DNA from: Trichosporon coremiiforme
Lineage: Eukaryota; Basidiomycota; Tremellomycetes; Trichosporonales; Trichosporonaceae
Length of the DNA: 64,000 nucleotides
Direction of reading: 5' to 3'
Assembly (NCBI GenBank): GCA_039545355.1
Contig: BCJJ01000009.1
Location: forward strand, 1,219,757-1,283,756
This document shows positions 32,501-45,694 of the stretch, piece by piece; the stretch's first letter is position 1; every line of letters begins with the position of its first letter. The position numbers and the translations under genes are program-made. The notes beneath the pieces were generated by a model. The model ran no database searches. It was not told the origin of the DNA and worked only from the letters and a program-made list of their open reading frames with translations.

Positions 32501-35500
32501 AGGCAGGAGGGCCACCTGACCTGGTCTGCTGACCGTCTCTGATCCGGGAGACGGCTACTGCTGCCTCAAGCGCTTCGCTCCGCCAGACTCTGCCTGCCTC
32601 TGCCTATCCCGCGCCCATCGACGCTCCGTGCGCAGACTCGCTCCTGCTTATCAATCTCGTGCGGGCAACTCCACCACGCCTGCGCGCCTGCAGGTCTGCA
32701 CGCCAGCTGACCCGTGGGTCCCGTGGTGTGCTAGGACCATGAGTGATGCCTTCTCATGGCATTCGGGTTTCGATACCAGTGGCCCAGAGTGGCCAAGTGG
32801 CCCACCAGTAACGGTTGACATGCATGGCCCCCCCCCAAGGCAGAGACAGCGGTGTCAACGCTCCTCTAGGTGTAACCGACAGAAGCGACCGGAGCCGCCA
32901 TCATCCGTATCCTGTCCCCTATCGCCTACCTCTTGCGTGCTTCCTCATCCCGAGTTTACCCATATTAATCCAGATGATCCCGAGAGAAGGGATCGAGGGT
33001 TGACATATCGCGGACACTTGCGTGCTGGGGATGGGGCGGATATGGCCGGTCACCTCGGGTGTGCCACTTCCAAATCCGACTCCGCTCCTCGTTCTCCTTC
33101 CCTTTCCAAGACAGGCAGCCATCGAGATCTGCGAGTTGATTCCGTCGGATTTGCCTTTTCCTTGGCCCCCTGTTCCGTGTGAGCTGCGTTATGCATGCCT
33201 CCGCCTCCTGCTACGTGACTCTGGCGAGGACAGCGATGAGAATGTCAAGGCCACAGATAATCAGCCGATGGAGGCGGTGGCGTCTTGCTGCGGACTACTA
33301 GGGGAGGGAACGGGCTGGGGAGAATGGAGCAGAACTGGTCCGCGGGCTCGCTTGACCTTGCGAGTATTCGAGGGTTGCGAGGGCTGCCAAGACAGGGGCA
33401 TGAGCGAGGGCGGGCCACGAGTCTGATCCGGTCGTCTTAGCCGCCTCCACCCTCCACTCTCCCCCATCGTTGTCGTCCTCTGGTGCTTCTCTGCCTTCCC
33501 TCTGCGCCCTCTCGTGCCCTTCCTGGAGAGACCCCCTCGCCTCACGAACTCCACTCCCCCAATAGCAACATCGACATGGACAGGGTATAGGTCGGTCCCC
33601 AAGCCATGTGGCATAAGAGCCGAAGCGGAGGCACATCCACCCAGGTGGAGCGGACGAGCGGACGCCAGAGTCCGTGCTCGCATACCTTCCACGAGCCCAA
33701 GAGCGAGCAAGCTTGGCTTGGCAGGTCGCCCTGACACCTGACAACCCTGAACTGCCGTGGCCCCACTGTCTGCTGACCAGAACGCTTCCGCTGCCGCGCC
33801 TGTGCCTTGCATTTGTGCCTGAGCTCGAACGTTGGCAGACCAGAGCAGGCTGCGTACGCTGTCAGCTGCTTTCTCGTTGCGGAATCTGTGACTGACACGT
33901 CTGTGAGACCCGCCCGCCCGTGCCGCGCCGTGTTGGAGCAAAGTGAAGCCAACCGGTAAACTTGTGGTTGGGTTGGAGCTCTGACTGTCGGTTGGCCGGT
34001 GGAGCGGTACCGTCTTCGGAGTGGAGAGGGGGCTGTGGAGTCGGTAACGAGTGCGCGAGTGCACAGGTACCAGCGACGCGCGGCACGGAACTTGGCTCAG
34101 AGTACACCATCGTACCCACGCCCATGTCAGCTGAACGGATAGCGTGCATAGCGTGTTTCGGGTGCACGCGCCGTCCCACCCGCTACTCCATGGGTGAAGC
34201 AAGCTTGGGGAAGCTTTCTGGACCCGGGGCCCGGTCTGATCGCCGCGTATAGCGCAGAACATGGAACGCGTTGCTGCCAGTTTTAGAACTCTGGGTCACG
34301 CTAGTCAAGAGGTACAGAGGGATATACGGCTCCCCCCAATCCCGCAAAGCTAGCAGAGCTCGTGTCATGTGCTCATAGCCCCGTGGGTTCGTGTCATTTT
34401 CATTATTGTTTTGTCTTCTTTCGGTTCAAAGGTGGGTGGTCGCCTGTCACCCTCCTCTGTGTGCCTGATGTAGTTCTGTCTCTGGTTCACGGCACGCGGA
34501 TCGTTGGGGCCACGACTGGGGAGAGGGGGACCGAAGCTGGGGCACTGGAGGATGAGGATTTGGGGAAGACGAGGAAGACGGCGAAGATGGCCGGCGATGG
34601 GGGGCAGGGCCGGGCTAGCAGGGCTACGGCGCGACATGGTGACACAGGGGCTAAAGTAAGGGCCGGTGGGGAGCCCGCCCGAGTCTCAGTACCATGGGTC
34701 CATGTGAGCGGACCCGGGCGCTGCAGGGCAGGGCAGCGGGCACATGGGCAGGAGCTCCGCGTCCACCCTCCCTCACCCTGCGAGCCGAGGGCAGCCCTCT
34801 GCTTTCAGGTGCCTGTCCCTCCGCGCTCGGCGCGCTCGGGATCGGCGACTCGCCGCCCGCCTGGCCCACCGCCTGGTTGCACTCGCGCGACCAAACCAAA
34901 CCCTACGCTGCCAGCCCTGCAGCCTGCAGCGTACCGCGGACCCTCGTTCCTCACCGTTCCTGCCAGTCATGTGAAAGCACGCCTGAGCCTGATTCGTTCC
35001 CCCGTCAAACCCATCGCCGGCATGCATACGCGCAGCAACGTCCTGCTGCCTGTGACGTTGGTGTGTGTCTGCGACGAGCTCTCGGGCCAGGATTGCGCCC
35101 ACCTCTTGCCTTGCCAGGCTCATCTCGTCGCTCTCACAGACACCAACCCTACTCTACGCGACAACCACGGCACGCACAACGAAGTCTTGCGCAGGTGATC
35201 AGCCTCGGACATGTGCTTGAGCAGAATCTCCCCCACCCTGCTCCCTATTCACGGCCAAGCCAGGACACTCCAGGGAGGATGAAGAGGGTGCAGACCGGTT
35301 CCGATTTGAGCACCTTCTCTTGATTACTCCGTAAAAATGCAGGGGACAGGATCCGGGGTGCAAAGAGGTACGCAGGCGCGTGGTGCGTGGCTCCGCGCTG
35401 GCCGCGCTCCGTGCTCGGTGAATATGCGCCAATCCTCGCCCGAAAGTCGGCATTGCGCCTCCCATTGTGCGGTCTACCATTGGCCAGAAGTGCGAGGACG

Positions 35501-36773
35501 GAGTGAATCTGTGCTCTACTTTTGTGGTGACTTGCGTTGTTTCTGTGTTCCGACGCAGCTGGGATGTGCAGGGCTGCATGCACACTGCAGGGAAAGGAGA
35601 AGACAGGGGGAGACACGATGGAGGTGCGAAGGCGACGAAGACGGGGGCCGCCGCAAGCCCAAGGGTGGTCAGGTCATGGAAAGATGCAACCCGAATTCCA
35701 GTCCCGACTGTGGAGGACTCCGACGGAGCGGCCCACCGACAAAACGGTCTAGCGGCGGCGAGCGCTGCCCATGCCACTGGCGGCATACCTCGTATGCATG
35801 CATACGTCTGATATTGTACGCCGCAGCACCAGAACTCCGAAGGACCTCGGTCTCACCCTAGGAAGTACTGAGCGGCATGTCTGCGGTGTTCGAAGCGTCG
35901 CTTCCGTCGGCCTGGAAAGTTGGCCAGTTGGTCTGCTGCGGCTCTGGCATGTCAGCTGTTTGCCCAGCTGATGCGGCCGCACGAAGCCGCACGCACCTGA
36001 TGCACCTGGTTGCACCTGGTGCACCTGACGCGCTAAACGGGTCGTGTGTCCGGACCGGACTTGTCGTTTTCAGTACATTTTGGGCGCATCTGATGCTTGC
36101 GATTCGTCACGCTGGGCACGCTGGACCCTGCAGCTGCGCCTTCCATTGCACTTTGCAACGCTTGCAATGCGCCGACGAAAGAAGGGGGGACGAGCGAACC
36201 GGTGCGTTTTGGTAGCCCTGCTGGTGGAGGGTAGCCAAGAACACCGCAAAAGCGCGTCACCCGACTGGCTGACCCGACACACCGGGCTGGCAGACCCACG
36301 CACTTATCTCCGCCGAGGAGATAACTGAGGTCAAGTCGCCGTACCACCCGCCTGACATGAATGCGCCGATGTCGCGATCACACCGTGCATGCCGGACCCC
36401 TGGCCCTGTTCTCACGGATGAGGTTGCCTACTGGTCGCCCCACCTGGCACTCGGACACCTGGACACGAGCGCTGGACACGGGTGCGGCTCTTGCGGCTAC
36501 TGCGGCACTGGGCGATCGCGAGAGCTGGCTCGTCGGTACGTCGGGGTGACAACCACAGGTCGCAAGTCACAAACAAGGCAGAGACCAGGCACGAAACAAA
36601 CGAGGCGATCGCACTCAGCGACTAGAAATCAAGAGGCTAACGTTCACAAAGTGTTGCATGTTTTGGGGCAGTTCCAGTCTATAGAATTGTTCTGTATTAT
36701 CGCGATTGCGTTGAGATTGCGTTGCAGAATGGCACAAGATGTGACCGAGGTCTTCTCGCTTAAGCGTGGCACT
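26481..36773. other. Gene desert of about 10 kb
   Basis: No gene could be supported on either strand. Many frames stay open for 60-330 codons, as expected at about 60% GC, but none has a recognisable domain, splice-supported joining or the C-ending codon bias of the neighbours. The longest (27873-28631 and 33261-34262, both minus) are compositionally odd, with tryptophan, cysteine and arginine scattered at random. No long terminal repeat, transposase, reverse transcriptase, tRNA or rRNA was seen. Words recur, such as ATGCCCCTATGCCC near 27868 and 30757. A long non-coding or heterochromatic region, or a centromere, would fit but is not shown. Confidence 0.55.
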
Positions 36774-39700
36774 TTAGGTCTCGATCAGCGTCGCGTCCGA
36801 TGACTCGGACCCGTCCGCTTGCTCCTTGCGCTCGGCAGCACGGTAGAGCTCATCATACTTGCCGCTCTTCTGGCAGAGAGTTTTGAACAGTCCGCCCTTG
36901 CGGAGGAGGTTCTGCGTGTCAGCTAAGGTAGGGGTGAACTGGAAGCTTACCATGGGAGTGTCGAACTCGGCGACACCGCCGTCCGCCAGCACGAGGAGGC
37001 GGTCGTAGTCGATGACACTTGACAGGCGGTGAGCGATTGAAAGCACGGTCGAAGTCTTGAACTCGGTGCGGATGGCAGCCTGCAGGACAGAGTCGGTAGC
37101 TGCATGTAAGTTTCCGCCGTGAGCAGATCAACTCACCAAAGTCGACGCTTGAGGTTGCCTCGTCCATGATCTGAGGTCAGCTTCGGACATCAACTTGCCA
37201 GCTTACAATGAGGTTGGAGCGACGGAGAAGAGCACGCGCCATGGCAACGAGCTGGCGCTGGCCCTGCGAGAAGTTGGCACCACCAGCAGAGACCTCGCTG
37301 TTGAGAGTGATGTGCACACGCGGCGTTCCAGTGCCGCTGGTGAGCGAGCTTGACGACTCGTTGCGGTTCATGGCAGCATCCTGGGCAGCGACCTGGGCCA
37401 AGCGCTGGTCGACCGCAACGAGGGAGGTGTTGCGCGAGATGGAAGGCGTACCAGCCCTTGTAGCGGCAGCGGTCTCCGGGTTGACGAGCTTGACGCGAGT
37501 GAGCGCCTCGATGAGCTCGGCGTCCGTGTGCTCGCCGAAGGGGTCGAGGTTGTCGCGGATCGTACCGCTGAACAGCACGGCGTCCTGCGGGATGTACGTG
37601 ATGCGCGAGCGGAGGTCGTCCACACCGATCGACGTGATGTCGATGCCGTCCAGGATGATCTTGCCCGCAGTCGGGTCGGTGAACCGCAGCAGACTCATCG
37701 CCACGGTCGACTTTCCAGAGCCCGTGCGGCCAATGAGACCAATCTTCTCTCCGGGCTTGATTGAGAAGGAGCCCTTGAAGACGGTGGGGAGCTCGGGCGC
37801 GTACTTGATCTCGACGTTCTCAGCGCGGATGAAGTCGTCGTTGCCATTGTACGAGGGCCAGTAGGCAGGAGGCTGGCGGCCGGGAATGGTCGAAGGTGGC
37901 TCAGACGGCAGGAGCAGGTACTCCTCGATACGCTCGACTGAGTTGAAGTCCATCTCGAGCTCTCCAACGAAACGCGAGACCCAGTAGCACGCCTGGACAA
38001 AACCCTGCGCACTGGTGATGGCGACACCGACAGATCCGGGGTAGACGGCACCAGAGAGACAGAGAATTGTGGTCGCGTACACCGCAATGGCACCGAGGAC
38101 GTCGAAACGCAGCAGCAGCCAGCGGTTCGTCATCCAGTAGTAGTAGAACGCAGCGTTCGCAACGTCGACCTGCTTGCACATTCCGTCGAAGAAACGCCGC
38201 TCAGCGCTGAACGCACGGACGCTGATAATGCCGTCCAGCAGCTCGGCGAAGCCGGAGAAGATGGGGGACTTGGACGTAGCCTCAAGGCGACGCAGACCAC
38301 GTCCGGTACGCAGGTACAGGACAGCATAGCTGTAGTACATGGCCATGATGCCGATGGCCGGGATGGCGAACCAGGGCACAACGAAAATGACCATGCCGGT
38401 GGCAGCGATCAGAGAGCCAAAGTACACCATAACCGTGGAGAGCGATCCAGCCAGGGAGCCATCGACGGTCTCGATGTCCTTCGTGCAGCGGTTCAGGATG
38501 CGGCCCATTGGGGTCGTGTTGAAGAAGCGGATGGTTCCCCTCAAGACAGAGTCCAGCAGCTCGTTGTGAAGCGTGCGGGCGGCACGGTAGCTTCCCCATT
38601 TGCTTGCGGCGGAGGCCGCCACGGTTGCGAGGATGGTGAGGATGGCGATGCCAGCGTAAACGCCAAGGTAGAAGAGAGGATGGGTGTCGGCAGAGGGAAG
38701 CTTCCTGGTGTAGTCGCCCATGGACTGCACAGCGAAATCCGGGGTAGCGTTGGCAGACGATGCCACAGAGTCGTGGTAGATCCAGTTGTGGCGGATCTCC
38801 GAGTGACTGTGCTGGCTGTACTCGTGTGCACCAGCAAACTGGAACCAGGAGTGCAACCTCGTGTTATAAGCCTCTCCCCAGATTTTCAACCACCAGCGCT
38901 CGAGCAAGCTAGATCCTTGCGTGAGGAAGAGCGCGATGAAGAAGAAAACCCAGGTGATCAACGTCGCGGCACGGAAGTAGCGCGCATAGGTCTGGAACTT
39001 GACATTGCCGACGGCACGCTCCTCATCCTTGACAAGCTTCCGCGCCGGACCCTTCTTCTTCTCCTTCTTCTTCAGCGCAGCTGCGTCCTCCGTGCCCAGC
39101 TGTTGCGCTTCCAGTGTTGCCGCATCGTCAGCCGAAACGGGAGCCTCCTGACGCGTGACAGCACTCTCGACGGCAACGAGGCCGGCGAGCTCGCTGCTCA
39201 GCTCAGAAGGTGTGCCCTGGCAGGCTATGCGGCCGTCGAGAACGCGAACGATGTAGTCGGCGGACGAGACGAGGAGGTCGAGGTGGTGAGACACCAGGAT
39301 CTGGACATGGTCAGCAACCCGTTTCCGGCGAATGCGATTTCGACTCGGCTCACCACAGTGCGACCTTTCATGAGCGGGCCGTTGAAGCACTGCTCGACGA
39401 GGTGCTTAGCCGTGTGCGAGTCGACAGCCGCCAGGGGATCATCCAGGAGCACATGCTTAGTGTATGAATAGACTGCGCGAGCGAGGGCGACTCGGGCTTT
39501 CTGACCGCCACTCAAAGAAACCTGGAGGTGATTAGATACGAACGCAGGATACCAGACTCACTCCCTTAGCTCCAATCTCGGTGTCATCGCCGTCCTCGAG
39601 GATGTCGAAATCGGTTCGGCTGTCGTTAGCTCACGGGCTTTAAACCGTAGCGGAAGCACGTACAGAGCACAAGCATCGATGGCAGCCTCGTACCGCTCCT

Positions 39701-42080
39701 CATCTAACTCCTCTCCAAACAGGATGTTATCCTTGATGGACATCTGCTGCAGCCAGGGCGTCTGAGCAGCGTAGGCGCTCGAGTTGCGCAGTCCGGTGGT
39801 AGGGTCCACCTGCAGGAGATTTTTGGGAAGGAAGACTTCGCCCGACAGCACGTCCATCTCTCCGAGAAGACCAACGAGCAGAGCAGACTTGCCCGCACCG
39901 GTGGGACCGGTGACGACAGAGAGCTTTCCGACGGGGAAATCAATATTGACGTCGGTGAGCTCGAAGACTTCGGGCTCCGAGGGAGTTGCAGACTCGGTGT
40001 CGCCGTTTCCGTTTGCACTGGTGCCATTTGTCGTTCCGTTGGTCTCAGAGACTCTCGCTCCAGCATTCCAGCGCAGAGTAGCGCGCTTGAAGCCAACTTT
40101 CTCGGGGCCAGTGGATTGGTCAGCGGGACGCTTCAGCGAAGAAACCCAGTCGGGAACCTCGCCTTCGCCCAGGAAGTCACTGATACGGTCCACAGCGACC
40201 TTGGTTTGCAGCATCATAACGATGAACGTCGGCAGGATATTCAAGGGCATGCGGAGCATCTGGAAGAGAGCCAGCGCAGTGAAGCCCACATCGACAGTCA
40301 GCTTGCCGTGCTGGAAATAGATGAAGCTGAAGAAGGCAAGCAGCGTGATGCAAAGCGGCACGAGTCCCCAGAGGAGGTAGAACGCCAGACCGTTGAAGAT
40401 GCTGCGAACCATCTGCTTCAGCTCGGCGTTACGGGCGTCCATCGCCCTCTCCTTCCACTTGCCTGTCCACGCAAAGAACTTGATGAAGGTGATGGAGCTG
40501 ATCAGCTCGGTCATGATGGAGATACGCTTGTCGCGGGCCTTCAGCCAAGCCTTCTGAATCTTGACCGAGCGCCTCGACAGGAAGGTGTTCAGGGGCCAAG
40601 AGATCGCCAGAACACCGACACCGACAAACGCAGACCAGCCAAGGAGCCTGCACGTTAGCTCAACTTTCCCAGAAGAAGATAACTCACTGGTAAAGGTAAA
40701 AGGAAGCGATTGCGATTTCGAACGGGTTGGTAGAGACCTGGTACAGGAAGCTGACCATGTTGGCAATGCGCTGAGCATCGCCGCTCATCATGTTCACGAC
40801 CTTGCCTGTGTCGGCAGCGTTCTGCTTGGTGTCGACCTCCTCGCTCTTGCCTTCCGCCTCCTTGATCTGGACAACGCCGGCCGTATCCTTCCTCTTCAAA
40901 GCCTTCTCATAGATTGAGGCAGTCAATCCGGCCTTTACGCGGATGTTTGCGCGGCGTCCGTGCCACAGGTGGATCAGGTCAACAACCGCCTTACCGACTT
41001 GCGCACAGAATCCGAGCGTTCCGTAAACATATGCACGACCGATCGACTCAGGGGTGCCCTCCATGACGCCGGACAAGATCCTTTGCAGGAAGAACGGAAG
41101 CAGGTACTGCAGACAGCAAGCCACAAAGGTCAGAAGAACATCGACGAGCAAGTCGAAGCGGTTCGCCTTTAAAATCCTCCAGACGAGGCTGGATGCGATC
41201 ACAGAGCGGAAGCTGTCGAATACGATCTTGGTCTGCTGGGTTGGACTGAGTCTGGGCACATCCTCCGGCTCAAGCTGGCGCTCAGAGCCCTTCTTGATGA
41301 GGGGGTTCATCCAGGAGAAAGTTAGCCACTGGCTGAGCGTTACGACATCGTCCGGGGCCACGTCTGGGGCGAGCGCGAGCACCTGCGGCTTATTGAAGCG
41401 GAGGAAGCTGGCGACGACGGTAAGAGCAAGACACAGGGCGGCGTTCAGCGACTCGAATGATAGGACCTGGTTGGTCGCCCATGCCGGCAGGGCGCCGCGA
41501 GCGTACCTCTGGTATGCGGCGGCTGCGAGAACGACAGCTGAGAGGACAGCAAACCACAAGTAGACCACCAGGTTAGTCCAGGGGGGAACAATGGGAGGTC
41601 GCATGAGATTCCGGAACAGCAACACAGCCTGGGTTTAGCCGCTAGAGGCAATTCGACGACTCACCCAAACAGCCGCGACAGCCGCAGCAGTGAGGACATC
41701 CCTGACGGGGATTTCGTGCTCGATTCCATGGTAAAGCTGCAGTCCGAAGGCATAGCTCCAGAGCGCAACCTCGATGGCGCTGATGGCGACGAGCGTGTGA
41801 TGCAGGATGCTCTTGGGCGCGTACTTCCACGAGTCGGCGATGACTTGAGGGTCCTCAGGCGACTTATCAGTTGGGACTGATTTCAGCGGAATGGTGTCGG
41901 TGAAGATCTTGCGCACGACGTTGAACGGGGGCACACGGCTGACCTGCTGGACGGCGAGGAGGCCAAAGGCAGTCGCCACCCGGACGTTCGACAGCGCTAC
42001 CAGACTCGGTACAGTCGCCTGAGACAAGGGTCAGCGGTAGGACAGCGAGGTTATTGTTTACGGAGGGTACGCACAGACAT
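36774..42080 (-). CDS. ABC transporter, ABCC/MRP subfamily, full length
   Basis: An ATP-driven exporter of conjugates or drugs, likely at the vacuolar or plasma membrane. Ten exons on the minus strand: 42075-42080, 41665-42018, 40688-41628, 39664-40647, 39562-39619, 39354-39521, 37207-39300, 37137-37170, 36951-37099 and 36774-36911, about 1641 aa. An N-terminal hydrophobic TMD0-like region precedes the first transmembrane domain, as in MRP1 and Ycf1. NBD1: Walker A GPTGAGKSALL near residue 681, signature SLSGGQKARVALARA near 784, Walker B HVLLDDPLAAVDS. NBD2: Walker A GRTGSGKSTVAMSLL near 1359, signature FSQGQRQLVAMARALL near 1514, Walker B LIIMDEATSSVD, the last joined across a splice. The first exon is ATGTCT only; this rests on a good donor (gtgcgt) and the lack of another in-frame ATG. 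Substrate not predictable. Confidence 0.95.
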
Positions 42081-42731
42081 GGTGGTGACGTCTAGGCAGT
42101 GCCCAAGCAGCGTCCAGAGCGCTTTAAGAGCCCAGAGAGATCCGGGGTTGCGCCTCGGGCTGGAGGGATGAGTGTACGCGGGCGGGGCGAATGTACACGT
42201 CCTTCAGCGGAGAGAACGGCGAGGTAGTGACTGATGGGGGTGAAGTGAGGAAGCCAGATCAGATCTGCCCAAAGGATATAGCCTCTGAGCGTGCCAAAGG
42301 TGAGTCTCGTGCTCGGAGCAACCGCCGACGGCCATGTGACGGACGCGTCCCGATTTACTCTCACCCTGGCTCACCGTCGGCTTCGTCCGCTATCAGCTAT
42401 CGTCCATCGTGCGTAGTGGAGGTTGGAAGGCGTGCAAAATTCCTCCGCGCCTGTCGATTTTAGGCACGCCAAGATCATTTTGCGAGTTGCAGTTGTTTTC
42501 TGTCCACACCGTCGTCATTGATCCATACATCCCAAGCAGGTTGCTGCACGCATTGCATCCCTCCCACAACCTCGACGGCGACGCTTTCCTGCATTCTATC
42601 GGACTCTCCGCACCCCCCGCTGCTTCCTCCGAACCGATCGACTCTCGCGCGACCGGCTGTTCCTTCCCTGTCGCCTGACAACCTTCCTTCAGACCACTCT
42701 CGAAACCTACACCTCCAAAATCTTATAAACA
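42081..42731. other. Divergent promoter region between the ABC transporter and RPB5
   Basis: About 650 bp shared by two divergent genes. No further gene was seen. The RPB5 side is pyrimidine-rich just before the ATG. Confidence 0.5.
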
Positions 42732-44027
42732 ATGTCGATGGACTCGGACCGCGAGCTGGCGCGTCTCTGGCGCGTGTCGAAGACGGTTCACGAGATGATC
42801 CGTGACCGCGGCTACGAGGTTGCCGACTACGAGATCAACATGTCGTTCGACGACTTCAAGGAGACGTACGGCGGTGGTGGCTCGGTCGACCGCGGACGCA
42901 TGGCGTTCCACGCGAACCACAGCCGCGACTCCCGGGATCGCATCTACGTCTTCTTCTGTGCTGAGGAGGCTGTCTCGAAGGCGACGTACAAGAGGTGGGT
43001 GTTGAAGACAACTGCTGAGTTGCCCGAACACACGAACCCGACCTGTGTTCGGTCCGCTTGAGCGGGAATCAGCTGGAACTGCGACGGGAGAGCTAACCTT
43101 CCAGCTTTGTCACATCACTCGACGCAGTCGGAGCGAAGCGCGGCCTGATTGTGCACGGCGGCAAGCTGACGTCTGGCGCGGCCAAGACGCAGAACGAGAT
43201 GCAGTCCGAGTACCACCTCGAGGACTTCAAGGAGGCGGACCTGCTCGTGAACATCACCAGGCATTTCCTCGTGCCGAAGCACACCATCATGGAGCCCGAG
43301 GAGAAGAGCGCCCTGATCAAGCGATAGTGAGTTGGTCGAGCGGAGCGGTGTGCAATGGAAAGGTTTGGGAGGGAGCTGGCCGGCGGTCGCTATTGTTCGG
43401 CAGTGCCCAACTGCGACGAACACTAGCGTGGCCATTCTAGCCATCGGGCCTGAGTCCAGCATGCTGGACCAGCTGGTTTGCTGTTGCAAACTGCCCGTCT
43501 GGACAATCTACGGCAACGACCTGCACCTGCAGCCTCCCCCACACAGAATCCCCCTTCACTCCGCTCCAGCTTTCATGTTTGTGTTCTGGCTAACCCCCCA
43601 GCCGCCTGAAGGACACGCAGCTCCCGCGTATCATGGTCACCGACCCCGTGGCCAAGTATTACGGCCTGCGCCGAGGACAGGTGTTCCGGATCGAGCGTGA
43701 ATCCGAGACTGCAGGAAGGTGAGTAGCGAGCGTGCCGAGTGTGGCTTGGGCAGCTTGCGAGCATGTCAATGCCGAGTAGCGAGCCGCCGAGCCACCGAGA
43801 AGCGGTGGGCTTGCCTGCTGTTTGCGAGCACAAGCACTCGTGAGCGGGAGCGTGAACGCACGCTTGACGGCCGGGTGTACCCACGGGTGTACCCAAGCTC
43901 CAGGTGCACCAGGTGCACTTGCGCATACCGCTCACTGGCTCTCGCGCTGGAGACGCGGCTGCTACATGCTACATCGTTGAATCGCAGCTGACATGACAGG
44001 TACATCACTTACCGCATTTGCATGTAG
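42732..44027 (+). CDS. RPB5: RNA polymerase I, II and III shared subunit RPABC1 (Rpb5)
   Basis: A subunit common to all three nuclear RNA polymerases, located in the jaw. Four exons: 42732-42994, 43105-43326, 43602-43718 and 44000-44027, giving 209 aa, close to the fungal length of about 210-215. The N-terminal domain starts [20 protein letters not shown] then MIRDRGYEV. The middle has [19 protein letters not shown]. The C-terminal module has [60 protein letters not shown] and ends YITYRICM, which matches the archaeal RpoH-like domain pattern. All splices restore this pattern. The third intron (281 nt) holds a short perfect duplication, GGGTGTACCC twice, near 43873-43894. The last exon is 28 nt including the stop. 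Confidence 0.97.
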
Positions 44028-44352
44028 ACATAGACCGGGATATGCATTGTATGATAATGGGCGACGCACGAGGACGCCGAAGGCGTCCGTAGGAGGTCTT
44101 CAGTCTCATTCACACTTCGTCTCAAACAGTCAGAGAGATCGGACCCCAGTGATGAGTTGCGCGACAACATCTCCGCAGCCGCGCCGCTCTCTGTACTAGC
44201 TCTAGCTGTTCTAAGACGTACTGACAAAATCCAACCTTTGTGGTGGAACAGAAATCTAGTGCATAACAATGTATAAAATGGGTGGCCCATGGGTGGTAAA
44301 CGAGTGTCCAGTGTGTGTATGTCATGATGATGATGCTCTCCTCTCCTGTGGT
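44028..44352. other. Convergent spacer between RPB5 and the putative membrane protein gene
   Basis: About 325 bp carrying the 3' ends of two convergent genes. No gene or repeat was seen. Confidence 0.5.
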
Positions 44353-45694
44353 CTAGTACGCCTCCACCCTCCTCCTCAGCTCGGCGAGCTTCGTGTCCGT
44401 CTCCAGGATATTCTCGCGCAGCTTAGCAAGGGACTTCTGGAGATCCCCGTCCTTGCTCCGAATGTCGGCGGCCGACATGCCGAGCCGCTCGTCGTGCTCG
44501 TGCGTCTTGGGGTTGATGAGCATCTTGGGCGGGGCCGGCTTCTTCTTCTCTCCTCCGGCTGGTCCTCCGGCTGGTCCTCCAGCGGCTCCGGCTCCGGCTC
44601 CGGCGTCGGCGTCCTCGGCGTCCAGCTTGGCCTGCTCAGCCTCAAACTCGGCATCAGCCTTATCCTGCAACCGCCTCAGTTTCGTCAACAGCCCATTGTT
44701 CAACTTGATCTCGGCCAGGAGTTCCTGCTCCGTATCCGCCAACTCGAGCCTTGCGCTCTCGAGTCCCCTCAGGAGATTCCGCTCATGCAACCTCAGCTTC
44801 TCCGCGTCCTGCGCGGCGATAGCCTCAGCCTCCTCCGGACTGATCTCGGCCTGCTTCCGGCTGCCGTCGTCGCGATGATCCCGCATCCAGGCGCCCGCAT
44901 TCGGACGCGCGGCACGGCGCCACTGCTGTTCCAGCGCGCGCTGGGCCGTCATCTGTTTCTCGAGCTCGGCCTGCGCCTCGCGCGCGTCGAAGACGGGCTG
45001 GCCGGGCTCGAACTGCTGGTCCTCCGTTGGTCGCGCCTTCGGGCTGGGAGAGGAGGGGTCGACGTACCCCACCCCGGCGAGGGCGCCGACGAATACGAGC
45101 AGGGCACTGCAAGTCAGCTCATGGTCTCACGGCAAAGGGAGCTGGGGCGGCGGGGCGATAACGATTGACGGACTGGAGCATTCGTTGCTACCCACATTCC
45201 TTCTGTAGCGACCAGTGGCAACTAGCCGCATTGTGGTGAACGCATGGAGAGCTCGCTCGCTCCGCTCGCCGCTCCAAGTACACTTACATTGTAAACACAA
45301 GCATGAAGGGGAGGTTCCCCCTCTTGACGGCGCGCACGAAGCGGGCGCCGATGGCGCGTCCGATATTCTTCGGGCTCATGTCGATGGCGTTCAGGCCTGC
45401 GCGCCTGCGGTCCTTCTCCTCCTCGACGTCGTCAAAGTATCCCCGTCGGCTCGGGTTCGAGAGCGGCCCGCCAGAGCCGGAATGCGAATGGGCCGAGGTG
45501 AAGTGGTGGCTGTCGGAGCGGGTGTGGTGGTGGCCGTGTCTGGCTCGGGTCGCTGTTGCGTTGATCGAGCTGTGCGCGCTGTGGGAGGGGGTGTAAGGAG
45601 CGTGGTGCGCGTGAGCTGTGTCGTGGAGTGTGTGGATGGATGAAGAGGAAGGGGTGGAGGAGCGCTTTTCCAGCTTGTCGTATTCCATGGGCAT
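44353..45694 (-). CDS. Putative type II membrane protein with coiled coil (unrecognised)
   Basis: Two exons on the minus strand, 45288-45694 and 44353-45106, about 386 aa. The N-terminal cytoplasmic part is histidine/serine-rich (SSSSIHTLHDTAHAHHAPYT) and ends with a basic stretch RAIGARFVRAVKRG. A single hydrophobic segment of about 25 residues follows and is created across the splice: NLPFMLVFT then ALLVFVGALAGVGYV. The rest is hydrophilic with long helices rich in E, A, L, Q and R, such as AEAIAAQDAEKLRLHERNLL, probably coiled coil, and a GAGAGAAGGPAGGPAGG hinge. The basic flank before the segment predicts an N-in orientation. I do not recognise the family. The start at 45694 is the first ATG after an in-frame stretch lacking one; longer forms could exist if an upstream exon is used. 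Confidence 0.62.

Noticed and set aside
33261..34262. 333-codon minus-strand open frame in the gene desert
   Set aside because: Same reasons; adjacent frames are equally open and none resembles a known family.
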